From Lacipirellula limnantheis (lineage in GTDB: Bacteria > Planctomycetota > Planctomycetia > Pirellulales > Lacipirellulaceae): 64,000 bases of DNA. The notes under the pieces are model-generated. The model had not been told where the DNA came from, ran no database searches, and saw only the letters and a list, made by a program, of their open reading frames with translations. Both the position numbers and the translations under genes were made by a program. Positions within the stretch are counted from its first letter, which is position 1. Each line of letters starts with the position of its first letter. The stretch is from the NCBI RefSeq assembly GCF_007746075.1, contig NZ_CP036339.1:1994885-2058884 (forward strand). Direction: 5' to 3'. Below are positions 16,283 to 22,272 of this stretch, piece by piece.

Positions 16283-16453
16283 ATGGAAATGCCGATGACA
16301 ACTCCTCGACTGATATCCATAGCATTTTGGTGTTTAGTATTCGTTGGCTGCGTTGCCACTGTGAGTTCCGCAATTCCTGACGGGCAGCCGTTCCTCGCCT
16401 TAGCTGGACTTGTGGGCATGCGGTTCTGTTGGAACAACGTGGCTGCCTATTAG
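16283..16453 (+). CDS. small membrane protein
   Basis: 56 residues with two hydrophobic segments (ISIAFWCLVFVGCVATVSS and FLALAGLVGMRF). Start is uncertain: ATGs at 16283 and 16289 are both possible. No family recognised. Confidence 0.45.
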   Translation: MEMPMTTPRLISIAFWCLVFVGCVATVSSAIPDGQPFLALAGLVGMRFCWNNVAAY

Positions 16454-16521
16454 CCGCAGTCGCCCATGGCTGTCGCGTTGATGTGCTGTTTGGAACTGCG
16501 TAGGTGTTGTAGGCGTCGTCG

Positions 16522-16965
16522 ATGTTCAAGCTTCTCCGTTATAGCTTGGCGACGTTCTGCTTCGCGGCGAGCGTCGGGTGCTTGGCCATATGGTGGCGGA
16601 GCATGACCTACCACGAGAAAGTCTATGGGCCACTTCCAGACCTGACCCATCGGGTTGTGTTGAATGCTCATCACGGATACGGAAAGCTCCACGTCACCAG
16701 ACTGCCACCGGGTAGCATTCCCTGGACTAGTTGGTCGGTCAAATACCTTCCTCATCAACCTGATCTGTTCGGAGTAAGAAAACGGGGTAGCGACAGAATT
16801 GGACAGTTCAAAAATAATATCTACTTCCCCCTCTGGTATCCCGCCCTCATCTTCGCCCTGGCTGGCGTCGCCGCCGTAAGGCTCGGCCGCCAATTCACTA
16901 TCCGCTCGGCAATCATCGCTACGACGATCGTGGCTGGGCTGTTGGGGATGGCGGTGATTCTGTAG
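16522..16965 (+). CDS. YFPLWYPAL-family membrane protein, paralogue 3
   Basis: 147 residues: FKLLRYSLATFCFAASVGCL, divergent middle, IYFPLWYPALIFALAGVAAV, RQFTIRSAIIATTIVAGLLG. The C-terminal half is close to paralogue 4 at 21384. Confidence 0.75.
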   Translation: MFKLLRYSLATFCFAASVGCLAIWWRSMTYHEKVYGPLPDLTHRVVLNAHHGYGKLHVTRLPPGSIPWTSWSVKYLPHQPDLFGVRKRGSDRIGQFKNNIYFPLWYPALIFALAGVAAVRLGRQFTIRSAIIATTIVAGLLGMAVIL

Positions 16966-16999
16966 GAACACCACCGGGTGGCGGTTAAGATGCGGGGCT

Positions 17000-17215
17000 A
17001 TGGCGCTCTCTAAGCGAATTTTGCTCCAAATGCTCTTAGACGCCGGAGGCGTTGCGAAAACATACCCGTTTCTCTCGACGGGGCAGATGGGCCAACTGCA
17101 AGAGTTGCTCCGCGATGACTTGGTCGTGCAAATTTCTATGCCTGCAGGCTTTGATGAGGTGCGGATCACAGACAACGGTCGGGAGTGGCTTGCCGGCGAC
17201 GAATGCACCCCCTGA
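17000..17215 (+). CDS. small soluble protein, possibly winged-helix-like
   Basis: 71 residues; MALSKRILLQMLLDAGGVAK followed by a strand-rich end (VRITDNGREWLAG) reminiscent of a compact winged-helix fold, but this is a guess from shape. TAAGAT 8 nt before the ATG. The stop TGA begins hairpin copy 4. Confidence 0.5.
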   Translation: MALSKRILLQMLLDAGGVAKTYPFLSTGQMGQLQELLRDDLVVQISMPAGFDEVRITDNGREWLAGDECTP

Positions 17216-17240
17216 CACTGACCGGGAGGCTGGGGGCTAG
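17213..17240 (+). repeat. GNRA-tetraloop hairpin element (copy 4, degenerate)
   Basis: TGA, CACTGACC, GGGA, GGCTGGGG. The 5' arm is mutated, so pairing is weakened; the 3' half and following GGCAGGGGTGCCGAGATGAG match copy 2. Confidence 0.55.
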
Positions 17241-17320
17241 GGCAGGGGTGCCGAGATGAGTGTGGCGTACGACAAACTCACTGATACAATGCCGGCATCC
17301 AACTCTTCTCGGGAGCATTC

Positions 17321-17494
17321 ATGCACTCTTTCCCATATTGGTTGCTGACCGCGATGGCCCTCGGAGCGCTACTGGGATCCTTCATTCATCCGAGTTGGAT
17401 CGAGATTTTAATTGTCTGGGCAGTGCTGACAGCCGCCTGCTCTTTTTGGCGTCGCATGAACAATCGACGTGCCTTGGCAACGCGTCACGCCTGA
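17321..17494 (+). CDS. 57-residue membrane protein
   Basis: MHSFPYWLLTAMALGALLGS then a second hydrophobic helix (IEILIVWAVLTAACSFW) and a basic tail. GGAG six nt upstream is a normal ribosome site, and TACAAT at 17285 may be its promoter. Its TGA is followed directly by cassette promoter copy 5. Confidence 0.5.
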   Translation: MHSFPYWLLTAMALGALLGSFIHPSWIEILIVWAVLTAACSFWRRMNNRRALATRHA

Positions 17495-17507
17495 CCACGC
17501 TCGCCAA

Positions 17508-17534
17508 TTGCATTCCCGCGCCGGCGGGTAAAAT
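17508..17534 (+). promoter_or_regulatory. cassette promoter module (copy 5)
   Basis: TTGCAT, 15-bp spacer TCCCGCGCCGGCGGG, TAAAAT; 7 nt before ATG 17542. Confidence 0.65.
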
Positions 17535-17541
17535 GCCGAGC

Positions 17542-17826
17542 ATGGAACGACGCTTTCGGATTGGCTTGAGATTGCTGCTACTGGGCACCGCACTCTTCGC
17601 GGTTTGTGTTGCTTGGCTGGCTGAACTCAATCGCTTACGCAAGGCAGAACTCGGCCAAGTTAGGATCGGCCTGGAGGCGAAGTTAGACGCACAGCTATTG
17701 CGACAACGACACTTCTTAAATCAGGTGTCTGACCCCGTGCAAAAACCAGCTGGTCAACGAATGCTTCCCACCGTGAACCGCGAAATTGCAGATCTCAAAA
17801 GGGAGCTATCCGACCTTGGCGAATAA
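17542..17826 (+). CDS. membrane-anchored coiled-coil protein
   Basis: 94 residues: RRFRIGLRLLLLGTALFAVC membrane helix (RFxLR type), then a charged helical domain (LNRLRKAELGQVRIGLEAKL and ending REIADLKRELSDLGE) with heptad-like spacing. One helix in the membrane and a soluble coil is the visible plan. Function unknown. Leaderless spacing. Confidence 0.55.
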   Translation: MERRFRIGLRLLLLGTALFAVCVAWLAELNRLRKAELGQVRIGLEAKLDAQLLRQRHFLNQVSDPVQKPAGQRMLPTVNREIADLKRELSDLGE

Positions 17827-17835
17827 CGCTCATCC

Positions 17836-17863
17836 TGACCCCGGCCGGGAGGCTGGGGGTTAG
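17836..17863 (+). repeat. GNRA-tetraloop hairpin element (copy 5)
   Basis: TGA, CCCCGGCC, GGGA, GGCTGGGG. It lies about 10 nt after the previous stop codon. Confidence 0.7.
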
Positions 17864-17866
17864 GGC

Positions 17867-17939
17867 TGCTTCTTTCTCGCCCTACGCATGGTGCCCTCAA
17901 CCTCTGCGAGCCAGTGGTGCGGGGTTAGGTGTGGCGGCT
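17867..17939. repeat. 73-bp sequence following the hairpin, copy 2
   Basis: Partner of 12452-12524. Confidence 0.5.
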
Positions 17940-17953
17940 TGGATAGCGCCTGG

Positions 17954-18148
17954 CTAAGGTCGCGCCTGACGGTTGGATTTGCCAATTCGGAGTAGAGCAA
18001 TACCAGTAGCGACGGCGGCGGCAAAGGGCGTGAAGAAAACGACCGGCCTATTCCTAATCTGCAACCCCCGGTCCAACAGGTAGGCCATGCCGATGCCGGC
18101 ACCGACTGAGATGGCCACGATCGCGACAGCTCGGAGGGCGGTTTTCAT
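17954..18148 (-). CDS. small membrane protein
   Basis: 64 residues with two hydrophobic segments (AVAIVAISVGAGIGMAYLL and VVFFTPFAAAVATGIALL). TAAAGT stands 6 nt before the ATG. No family recognised. Confidence 0.5.
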   Translation of the reverse strand: MKTALRAVAIVAISVGAGIGMAYLLDRGLQIRNRPVVFFTPFAAAVATGIALLRIGKSNRQARP

Positions 18149-18176
18149 AAGGCCACTTTATCCCTGCTGGACCAGC

Positions 18177-18203
18177 TCACATTCCCGCGCCGGCGGTTAC
18201 AAT
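18177..18203 (+). promoter_or_regulatory. cassette promoter module (copy 6)
   Basis: TCACAT, 15-bp spacer TCCCGCGCCGGCGGT, TACAAT; 7 nt before ATG 18211. The -35 half is the least conserved of the set. Confidence 0.55.
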
Positions 18204-18210
18204 GCGAGGT

Positions 18211-18444
18211 ATGGCTAGATGGCTTTTCTTCTCCGCCGTTCGTATCGTCGCCCTTTGCTTGGTGGCTGCGGCCGTGTACGTCGCCGTTTACGTCCCGATG
18301 ATGAACATGTTCTTTCAGAAGGGTCCAGAGGGTCTGCTGATAATCGGACTGTCGATTATGGCAGCTTTTAAATGCGCCAAGTTTGCGGACAGGCGACTTC
18401 CGCGGGCCGCCTCGCCTGACCCCAGCCGGGAGGCTGGGGGCTAG
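18211..18444 (+). CDS. small membrane protein reading into the hairpin element
   Basis: 77 residues: ARWLFFSAVRIVALCLVAAA and a second helix (LLIIGLSIMAAFKCAKF). It ends SPDPSREAGG, encoded by hairpin copy 6, with the element's TAG as stop, as at 12254. Confidence 0.55.
   Translation: MARWLFFSAVRIVALCLVAAAVYVAVYVPMMNMFFQKGPEGLLIIGLSIMAAFKCAKFADRRLPRAASPDPSREAGG
18417..18444 (+). repeat. GNRA-tetraloop hairpin element (copy 6)
   Basis: CCCCAGCC, loop GGGA, GGCTGGGG: eight perfect Watson-Crick pairs. The A here replaces the G that makes a G-U pair in copies 1 and 5, a pairing-preserving change. Confidence 0.7.
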
Positions 18445-18472
18445 GGATTACCCGCCTACAGCGAGCCATCGA

Positions 18473-18679
18473 CTAGGTTTGGTCGATAATCTGGTCCGCC
18501 TTGTGCTCCAGAGCAAATGCCTCGGCGATCTGTAACGCTTCCGCCCTCGTCTCCGCGGCCGCGGTGGCGACGATGCGAATGCCGTTCTTTGCGGTGACCA
18601 GATACGCGGGCTGGATCCAGACGCTACGGTTGTTGCGGCCGATATGGCTGAGTTGGCGTTTGCTCTTGTTGTGGCTCAT
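18473..18679 (-). CDS. small protein, possibly DUF2188-like
   Basis: 68 residues from ATG 18679. The second half (AETRAEALQIAEAFALEHKA then DQIIDQ) resembles the helix-strand end of small DUF2188-type proteins, but the match is loose. It is divergent from the PEP-CTERM gene across repeat 18704-18807. Confidence 0.5.
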   Translation of the reverse strand: MSHNKSKRQLSHIGRNNRSVWIQPAYLVTAKNGIRIVATAAAETRAEALQIAEAFALEHKADQIIDQT

Positions 18680-18703
18680 AGCGGTCACGGTACCATCGCC
18701 ACA

Positions 18704-18807
18704 GAAAACCTACGCTCGCTCATCGACATCTTGCGGCCAGCGGGCTGGTGGAGCCCAAATCGGAGGCAGGAAACAGGAAAATTTGCGGCCAGGGAGCGGG
18801 AGCGGTA
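18704..18807. repeat. ~105-bp promoter-region repeat, copy 2
   Basis: Partner of 13932-14036; here it precedes the PEP-CTERM gene at 18868 instead of the 53-residue membrane protein. Confidence 0.75.
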
Positions 18808-18867
18808 AATTGACAAAGGCGTCTGTTGGCGCGGAAACCAATTTTTTCCTAGTCGAGAACGACTCGC

Positions 18868-19620
18868 ATGACACGCACTCTCGTCCTCGCAATTGTCGCG
18901 TTGTTGACCCTCAACAATGCCACGTTAGCAGGACCGATTTTTGGAGTTAAGGGCGTCGGACCCAACTGGAATGACGGCTACTCGTTCTTTGTTGACGGCG
19001 ACGATCTTAATGGCGCCTTTGACACAATCTACTTCCAAGCGAAGATCTTCAGGGGAACGTTCATCAATACCAATAGCGGCTCCGTCGTGGCTGGCGTCCC
19101 TCGTCCCCCCGGCGATCTCTTCACCTACCCAAACCGCATGATCACCGCCGATCCGCTTGATTTTCCAGGCGCGTTGGGCCTGACCCAAGTTGGACTGATC
19201 AATAACGCTCAGGAGCTCTCGTACACGGCCGGCAAACTCGGCGGCACGATCAGCACCGGTGCTGAGCCCAACGACAACCTGTTCCTCGGCAACGTCATGC
19301 TGAGCCTCGGCGGAGGGCTGGACTGGCGGGTCGAGCTAATCTCAGCGGGGAACATAGTGGGCCTAGGGTACGGCCGGCTACCCTTTCCGGAACCGACTGG
19401 TTTGGCGCTCATTGCAGTGAGTCTCGTTGGCCTGCTTACCTCACGCCGCCTTTCCCGCCTGCAAGTCCGCCAGCGTGATCGCAGCGAACCGCTTGCGAGC
19501 GTCCGCGACGAGACCAGCCATCGCACCTTCCATGACGCGACCAGCCTTGGCGGGCATGTGCGACAACTCGATCGCCCCGTTGTTGGCCAACGGCCCCTCG
19601 ACCGCCTCAATGATCTCTAG
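18868..19620 (+). CDS. PEP-CTERM protein whose 3' end was replaced by the rrf2 duplication
   Basis: Signal peptide (MTRTLVLAIVALLTLNNATLA), an unrecognised mature domain, then FPEPTGLALIAVSLVGLLTS and RR, a good PEP-CTERM signal. At 19440 the sequence changes abruptly into duplicated rrf2 DNA, so the frame continues about 60 codons antisense to the second rrf2 gene before TAG. The original stop has been lost. The sorting signal is intact, so the protein may still be exported, but with a long extra basic tail. Confidence 0.75.
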   Translation: MTRTLVLAIVALLTLNNATLAGPIFGVKGVGPNWNDGYSFFVDGDDLNGAFDTIYFQAKIFRGTFINTNSGSVVAGVPRPPGDLFTYPNRMITADPLDFPGALGLTQVGLINNAQELSYTAGKLGGTISTGAEPNDNLFLGNVMLSLGGGLDWRVELISAGNIVGLGYGRLPFPEPTGLALIAVSLVGLLTSRRLSRLQVRQRDRSEPLASVRDETSHRTFHDATSLGGHVRQLDRPVVGQRPLDRLNDL

Positions 19621-19848
19621 GACGGTAATCTTGCTCGCGGGCCTGGCGAGCTTGTAACCGCCATAGAGTCCAGCCACGCCGACGAGGATGTTCGCTTTGG
19701 CCAGCACGTTGAGCAACTGGGCGACGTATTTATCAGGCAACCCGCTCGGCTCGCACACGTCGCGGCACTTGACGAGTTTATCTGTCTTGACCGCTGCAAG
19801 GTACAGGCAAGCGGATATGGCGTAGGGGGTTTTGGTCGTCAGCTTCAT
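19441..19848 (-). CDS. Rrf2-family transcriptional regulator, second copy
   Basis: 135 residues, the same length as the copy at 14215, with mostly conservative changes (for example ADKLVKCSD to TDKLVKCRD, LNSLTKANVL to LNVLAKANIL). The frame is intact and the operator palindrome is unchanged, so both copies may be functional and cross-regulating. Its 3' half overlaps the extended PEP-CTERM frame on the other strand. Confidence 0.9.
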   Translation of the reverse strand: MKLTTKTPYAISACLYLAAVKTDKLVKCRDVCEPSGLPDKYVAQLLNVLAKANILVGVAGLYGGYKLARPASKITVLEIIEAVEGPLANNGAIELSHMPAKAGRVMEGAMAGLVADARKRFAAITLADLQAGKAA

Positions 19849-19850
19849 CG

Positions 19851-19876
19851 TGGAACCTCATGGATAGGAGATTCCA
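19851..19876 (-). promoter_or_regulatory. putative Rrf2 operator, second copy
   Basis: Same palindrome as 14625-14650, 2 nt before the start codon of the second rrf2. Confidence 0.6.
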
Positions 19877-19915
19877 CTTTAGGCAGGTGAAGTTAGGCGA
19901 ATCAAGGCAGCGGTC

Positions 19916-19980
19916 GTAATGGCTGCGGACGACCTGCGCATCTGGGAACGGCCGCTTCAGGCCGTCGATCGTCTGCTCGC
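19916..19980 (-). pseudogene. 3' fragment of the 14690-type membrane protein gene
   Basis: Corresponds to the last ~65 bp of the gene at 14690 carried along by the duplication; its stop codon is mutated and no start remains. Confidence 0.6.
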
Positions 19981-20197
19981 ATTGTCCCTAATCTGCAACG
20001 AGCAAGTGGGGGAAGGGGGCGATGTCAAAACGCTGCCAAGACCTCACCCATGACAAGTCCTCCGTGAAGGAGGGTTGCATACGCTCAAGTCATTCTCGCG
20101 CCCATGCGTTCTTCGCCTGGGTGAACTCATTATTGGCCCACAAAGTTAAAAATTCCTATGTCACTGACGAAGAGATGCTATCACTCTTCACAGCACA

Positions 20198-20434
20198 CTA
20201 CCTCGTGACCGGCATGACGCAAATCGCTAAGGGCGGACCGAGAGCTGCGAGGGCGATCGCAAGAATTCGCCAGTCCCAATGTTTGACCGCGGCGTAAAAC
20301 ACAAACGGCCATCCAATCCCGCCGAGAACTAGGAACATCCCTGACGCCCACCCACATCTAAGGTATTCGCACCAGAAGAATAATGCACCCAGCAAGAAGC
20401 ACGCGTTTCCAAAGATCGACGGAAACGAAAACAT
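20198..20434 (-). CDS. small membrane protein
   Basis: 78 residues, four hydrophobic stretches (IFGNACFLLGALFFW, GMFLVLGGIGWPFVFYAAV and ILAIALAALGPPLAICV among them). ATG 20434 is preferred over an upstream TTG. Pattern CEYLRCGWASGMFLV may be a conserved signature; I have no family name for it. Confidence 0.55.
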   Translation of the reverse strand: MFSFPSIFGNACFLLGALFFWCEYLRCGWASGMFLVLGGIGWPFVFYAAVKHWDWRILAIALAALGPPLAICVMPVTR

Positions 20435-20591
20435 CGGTGCGCCCTCAATGTAATTGAGCAAGGGAGAACGACTCTAACTTCCCTACACTACACCGTCGTC
20501 TTTCCAATCAATTAACCGATGCATCTCACGAACCGGCGGCAACAGCCGGGAAAGTTTTGCTGACGGGGAGCTGGGGCGGTAGAGTGGCGAA

Positions 20592-20744
20592 ATGCTTCAG
20601 TCGCTTGTCATTGTCGCGGCACTGTGGGACCTGATCCCTTGGATTCCTGTGCTCGTAATCATCGCCGTGCTCTCAGCGTTCGGGATCGTCTACCGCGGCC
20701 CTCGCTCGTCGCGATGGGATGACGACTACAAAGACAAACCATAA
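20592..20744 (+). CDS. 50-residue single-helix membrane protein, paralogue of 14048
   Basis: MLQSLVIVAALWDLIPWIPV shares most positions with the 14048 protein, including the proline-tryptophan turn and an acidic end (SSRWDDDYKDKP). It too is followed by rrf2 sequence, here only a remnant. This paralogue conservation is the best evidence that both are genes. Confidence 0.6.
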   Translation: MLQSLVIVAALWDLIPWIPVLVIIAVLSAFGIVYRGPRSSRWDDDYKDKP

Positions 20745-20750
20745 GCCCCT

Positions 20751-20825
20751 AACGCCGCCTTCTCGTCACCGCAAGTCCGCGAGCGTGATCGCAGCGAACC
20801 GCTTGCGAGCGTCCGCCACGTGGTG
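20751..20825 (-). pseudogene. remnant of a third rrf2 copy (3' end only)
   Basis: About 75 bp matching the last ~23 codons of rrf2 (CAAGTCCGCGAGCGTGATCG and onward), then unrelated sequence. Shows a third, older copy of the block. Confidence 0.65.
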
Positions 20826-20888
20826 AGCTAACGCGGCTAGCGATGCGGCAGCTAACCATCGCGCCGGGTTTTTCCTAAAAGCGTGTTG

Positions 20889-21188
20889 CTAGGAAAGTTT
20901 TTTCGCCGCTAACAAGACGCAGTATCCTACTGCGAAGGCAGCGGCGGACGTGGCCATGACGCTGACCATCGAGACCAGGAAGGAAGTAAACCAATCGAGT
21001 CCGGTGCCCTTCCGTACTTCATATCGCCACGCCAGAACGGCGCTTACGACAAGTATGATAGCCGCGAAGCCAAGGTAGCGTGGCTCCAGAGGGGCGTGTC
21101 GAGAAACTCGCCGCCAAATCAAGAGCGCGAAATAAACACCACTGAACGCACCGTATTTGAGGGCGACGTTTCTGGAGTTCAGTTCCAT
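20889..21188 (-). CDS. membrane protein, possibly DUF4199-like
   Basis: 99 residues with three hydrophobic segments (KYGAFSGVYFALLIW, FAAIILVVSAVLAW and FLVSMVSVMATSAAAFAVGY). Helix spacing and the GxxxGxxFAL start recall DUF4199 proteins, low certainty. ATG 21188 has TATAGT 7 nt upstream. Confidence 0.55.
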   Translation of the reverse strand: MELNSRNVALKYGAFSGVYFALLIWRRVSRHAPLEPRYLGFAAIILVVSAVLAWRYEVRKGTGLDWFTSFLVSMVSVMATSAAAFAVGYCVLLAAKKLS

Positions 21189-21213
21189 GCGCCTCACTAT
21201 AGCGGGAGTGCGG

Positions 21214-21327
21214 TCAGGAGGGGTTTACGAACGCGCGGCGGACGTTCCACAGAACGTAAGCGGCCAGCCCTAGAGGACCGACAATGATTGCCGCGACGAA
21301 CAGGGCTGGTTGGATGGCTTTTCTCAT
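21214..21327 (-). CDS. 37-residue single-helix membrane protein
   Basis: MRKAIQPALFVAAIIVGPLG, one transmembrane helix and a basic tail (NVRRAFVNPS). TATAGT lies 7 nt before the ATG, the same arrangement as the neighbouring gene. Confidence 0.5.
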   Translation of the reverse strand: MRKAIQPALFVAAIIVGPLGLAAYVLWNVRRAFVNPS

Positions 21328-21383
21328 GCCCATCACTATAGCGGGTGGGGAAATCGCCTGCAAACTCCGCTATACTTGCAGCC

Positions 21384-21818
21384 ATGCTCGCCTACCTCCG
21401 CTACGCCCTGACGTCCGCCTTCTTCGCGGCGAGCGTAGGCTGTTTGGCGTTGTGGTGGAAAAATGACAGATTTATATTCTGCGACTATGTTGGCACGACA
21501 CATCAGTTCGGCATCCGCGCTGAGGCGGGATTCGCTGATGTATATCTTCTGACATTGGACAACTCACCACGCAACCGCGGATGGTTCGTGAACGCCGGGC
21601 CAATTTTTTCACCACCGTGGTTCTCCTACGGTCTATCTGTCCAAGGAAATTTTGGCAGTGACGCAGACGGCGTCTACTTCCCCCTCTGGTATCCAGCCTT
21701 AGTCTTTGCCCTCGCAGGCGTAGCTTGCCTGCGACTCGGTCGCCGCTTCACGCTTCGCTCGGCGATCATCGCCACGACGGTCGTGGCTGGGTTGTTGGGG
21801 ATGGCGGTGGGGCTGTAG
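21384..21818 (+). CDS. YFPLWYPAL-family membrane protein, paralogue 4
   Basis: 144 residues: AYLRYALTSAFFAASVGCLA, variable middle, VYFPLWYPALVFALAGVACL, RRFTLRSAIIATTVVAGLLG. ATG 21384 has TATACT 7 nt upstream. About 4.4 kb from the other three copies. Confidence 0.75.
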   Translation: MLAYLRYALTSAFFAASVGCLALWWKNDRFIFCDYVGTTHQFGIRAEAGFADVYLLTLDNSPRNRGWFVNAGPIFSPPWFSYGLSVQGNFGSDADGVYFPLWYPALVFALAGVACLRLGRRFTLRSAIIATTVVAGLLGMAVGL

Positions 21819-21851
21819 GAACGCGACCGAGTGGCGGTTACGATGCGGGGC

Positions 21852-22211
21852 ATGAAGCCACGATATCGCCTTACGATAAAGCTTTCGCGTTTGTCAAACC
21901 GTGAAGGCGATGTCAGCGACGCTTCCACCCAAGCGGATGAACGGCGATTGCAGATCAACTTGCGCGGCATCTTGTCAGCGTTTGCATGGGCAGCCGTTTG
22001 GGGCGTGGGCTGGGCATGGAGCGAACGGCTTCTCGGCGGAAGTTATCGCTCTGTTGCTGATTATGCGGGACAAGTCGCTTTTTGCTTACTGCTGCTTGTA
22101 CCACCCGCCGCAGCGATTGGGGCACTGGTGGGGCGGCAATTGCTCGGAATTGTCTGCGGAATGGCTAGCGTCTTCTCACTTGGCTTATGGATACTTCTCA
22201 ACAACTTGTAG
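21852..22211 (+). CDS. small membrane protein
   Basis: 119 residues: a charged N-terminal 45 residues, then three hydrophobic segments (GILSAFAWAAVWGVGWAW, GQVAFCLLLLVPPAAAIGAL and GIVCGMASVFSLGLWI). ATG 21852 has TACGAT 7 nt upstream. No family recognised. Confidence 0.55.
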   Translation: MKPRYRLTIKLSRLSNREGDVSDASTQADERRLQINLRGILSAFAWAAVWGVGWAWSERLLGGSYRSVADYAGQVAFCLLLLVPPAAAIGALVGRQLLGIVCGMASVFSLGLWILLNNL

Positions 22212-22272
22212 TGTCCACCCTCGCCATCGCCCGCCCGTCGCCAGCGGGTTTGCGTCGAGCCTGATCACGCAC

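Larger units (their letters stand above)
19440..19980. repeat. 541-bp duplication, copy 2 (rrf2 block)
   Basis: Partner of 14214-14754. The left junction interrupts a PEP-CTERM gene and the right junction cuts the 14690-type gene after ~65 bp, so this copy is the inserted one. Confidence 0.85.

Noticed and set aside
9871..18203. Integron-type attC sites as the explanation for the small-gene array
   Set aside because: The repeated hairpins lack the paired R'/R'' core sites (GTTRRRY-type) and no integron integrase was found; only the cassette-like layout is similar.
20022..20297. 91-codon plus-strand frame
   Set aside because: Its 3' part is antisense to a better membrane-protein gene (20198-20434), there is no promoter or ribosome site, and no family resemblance.
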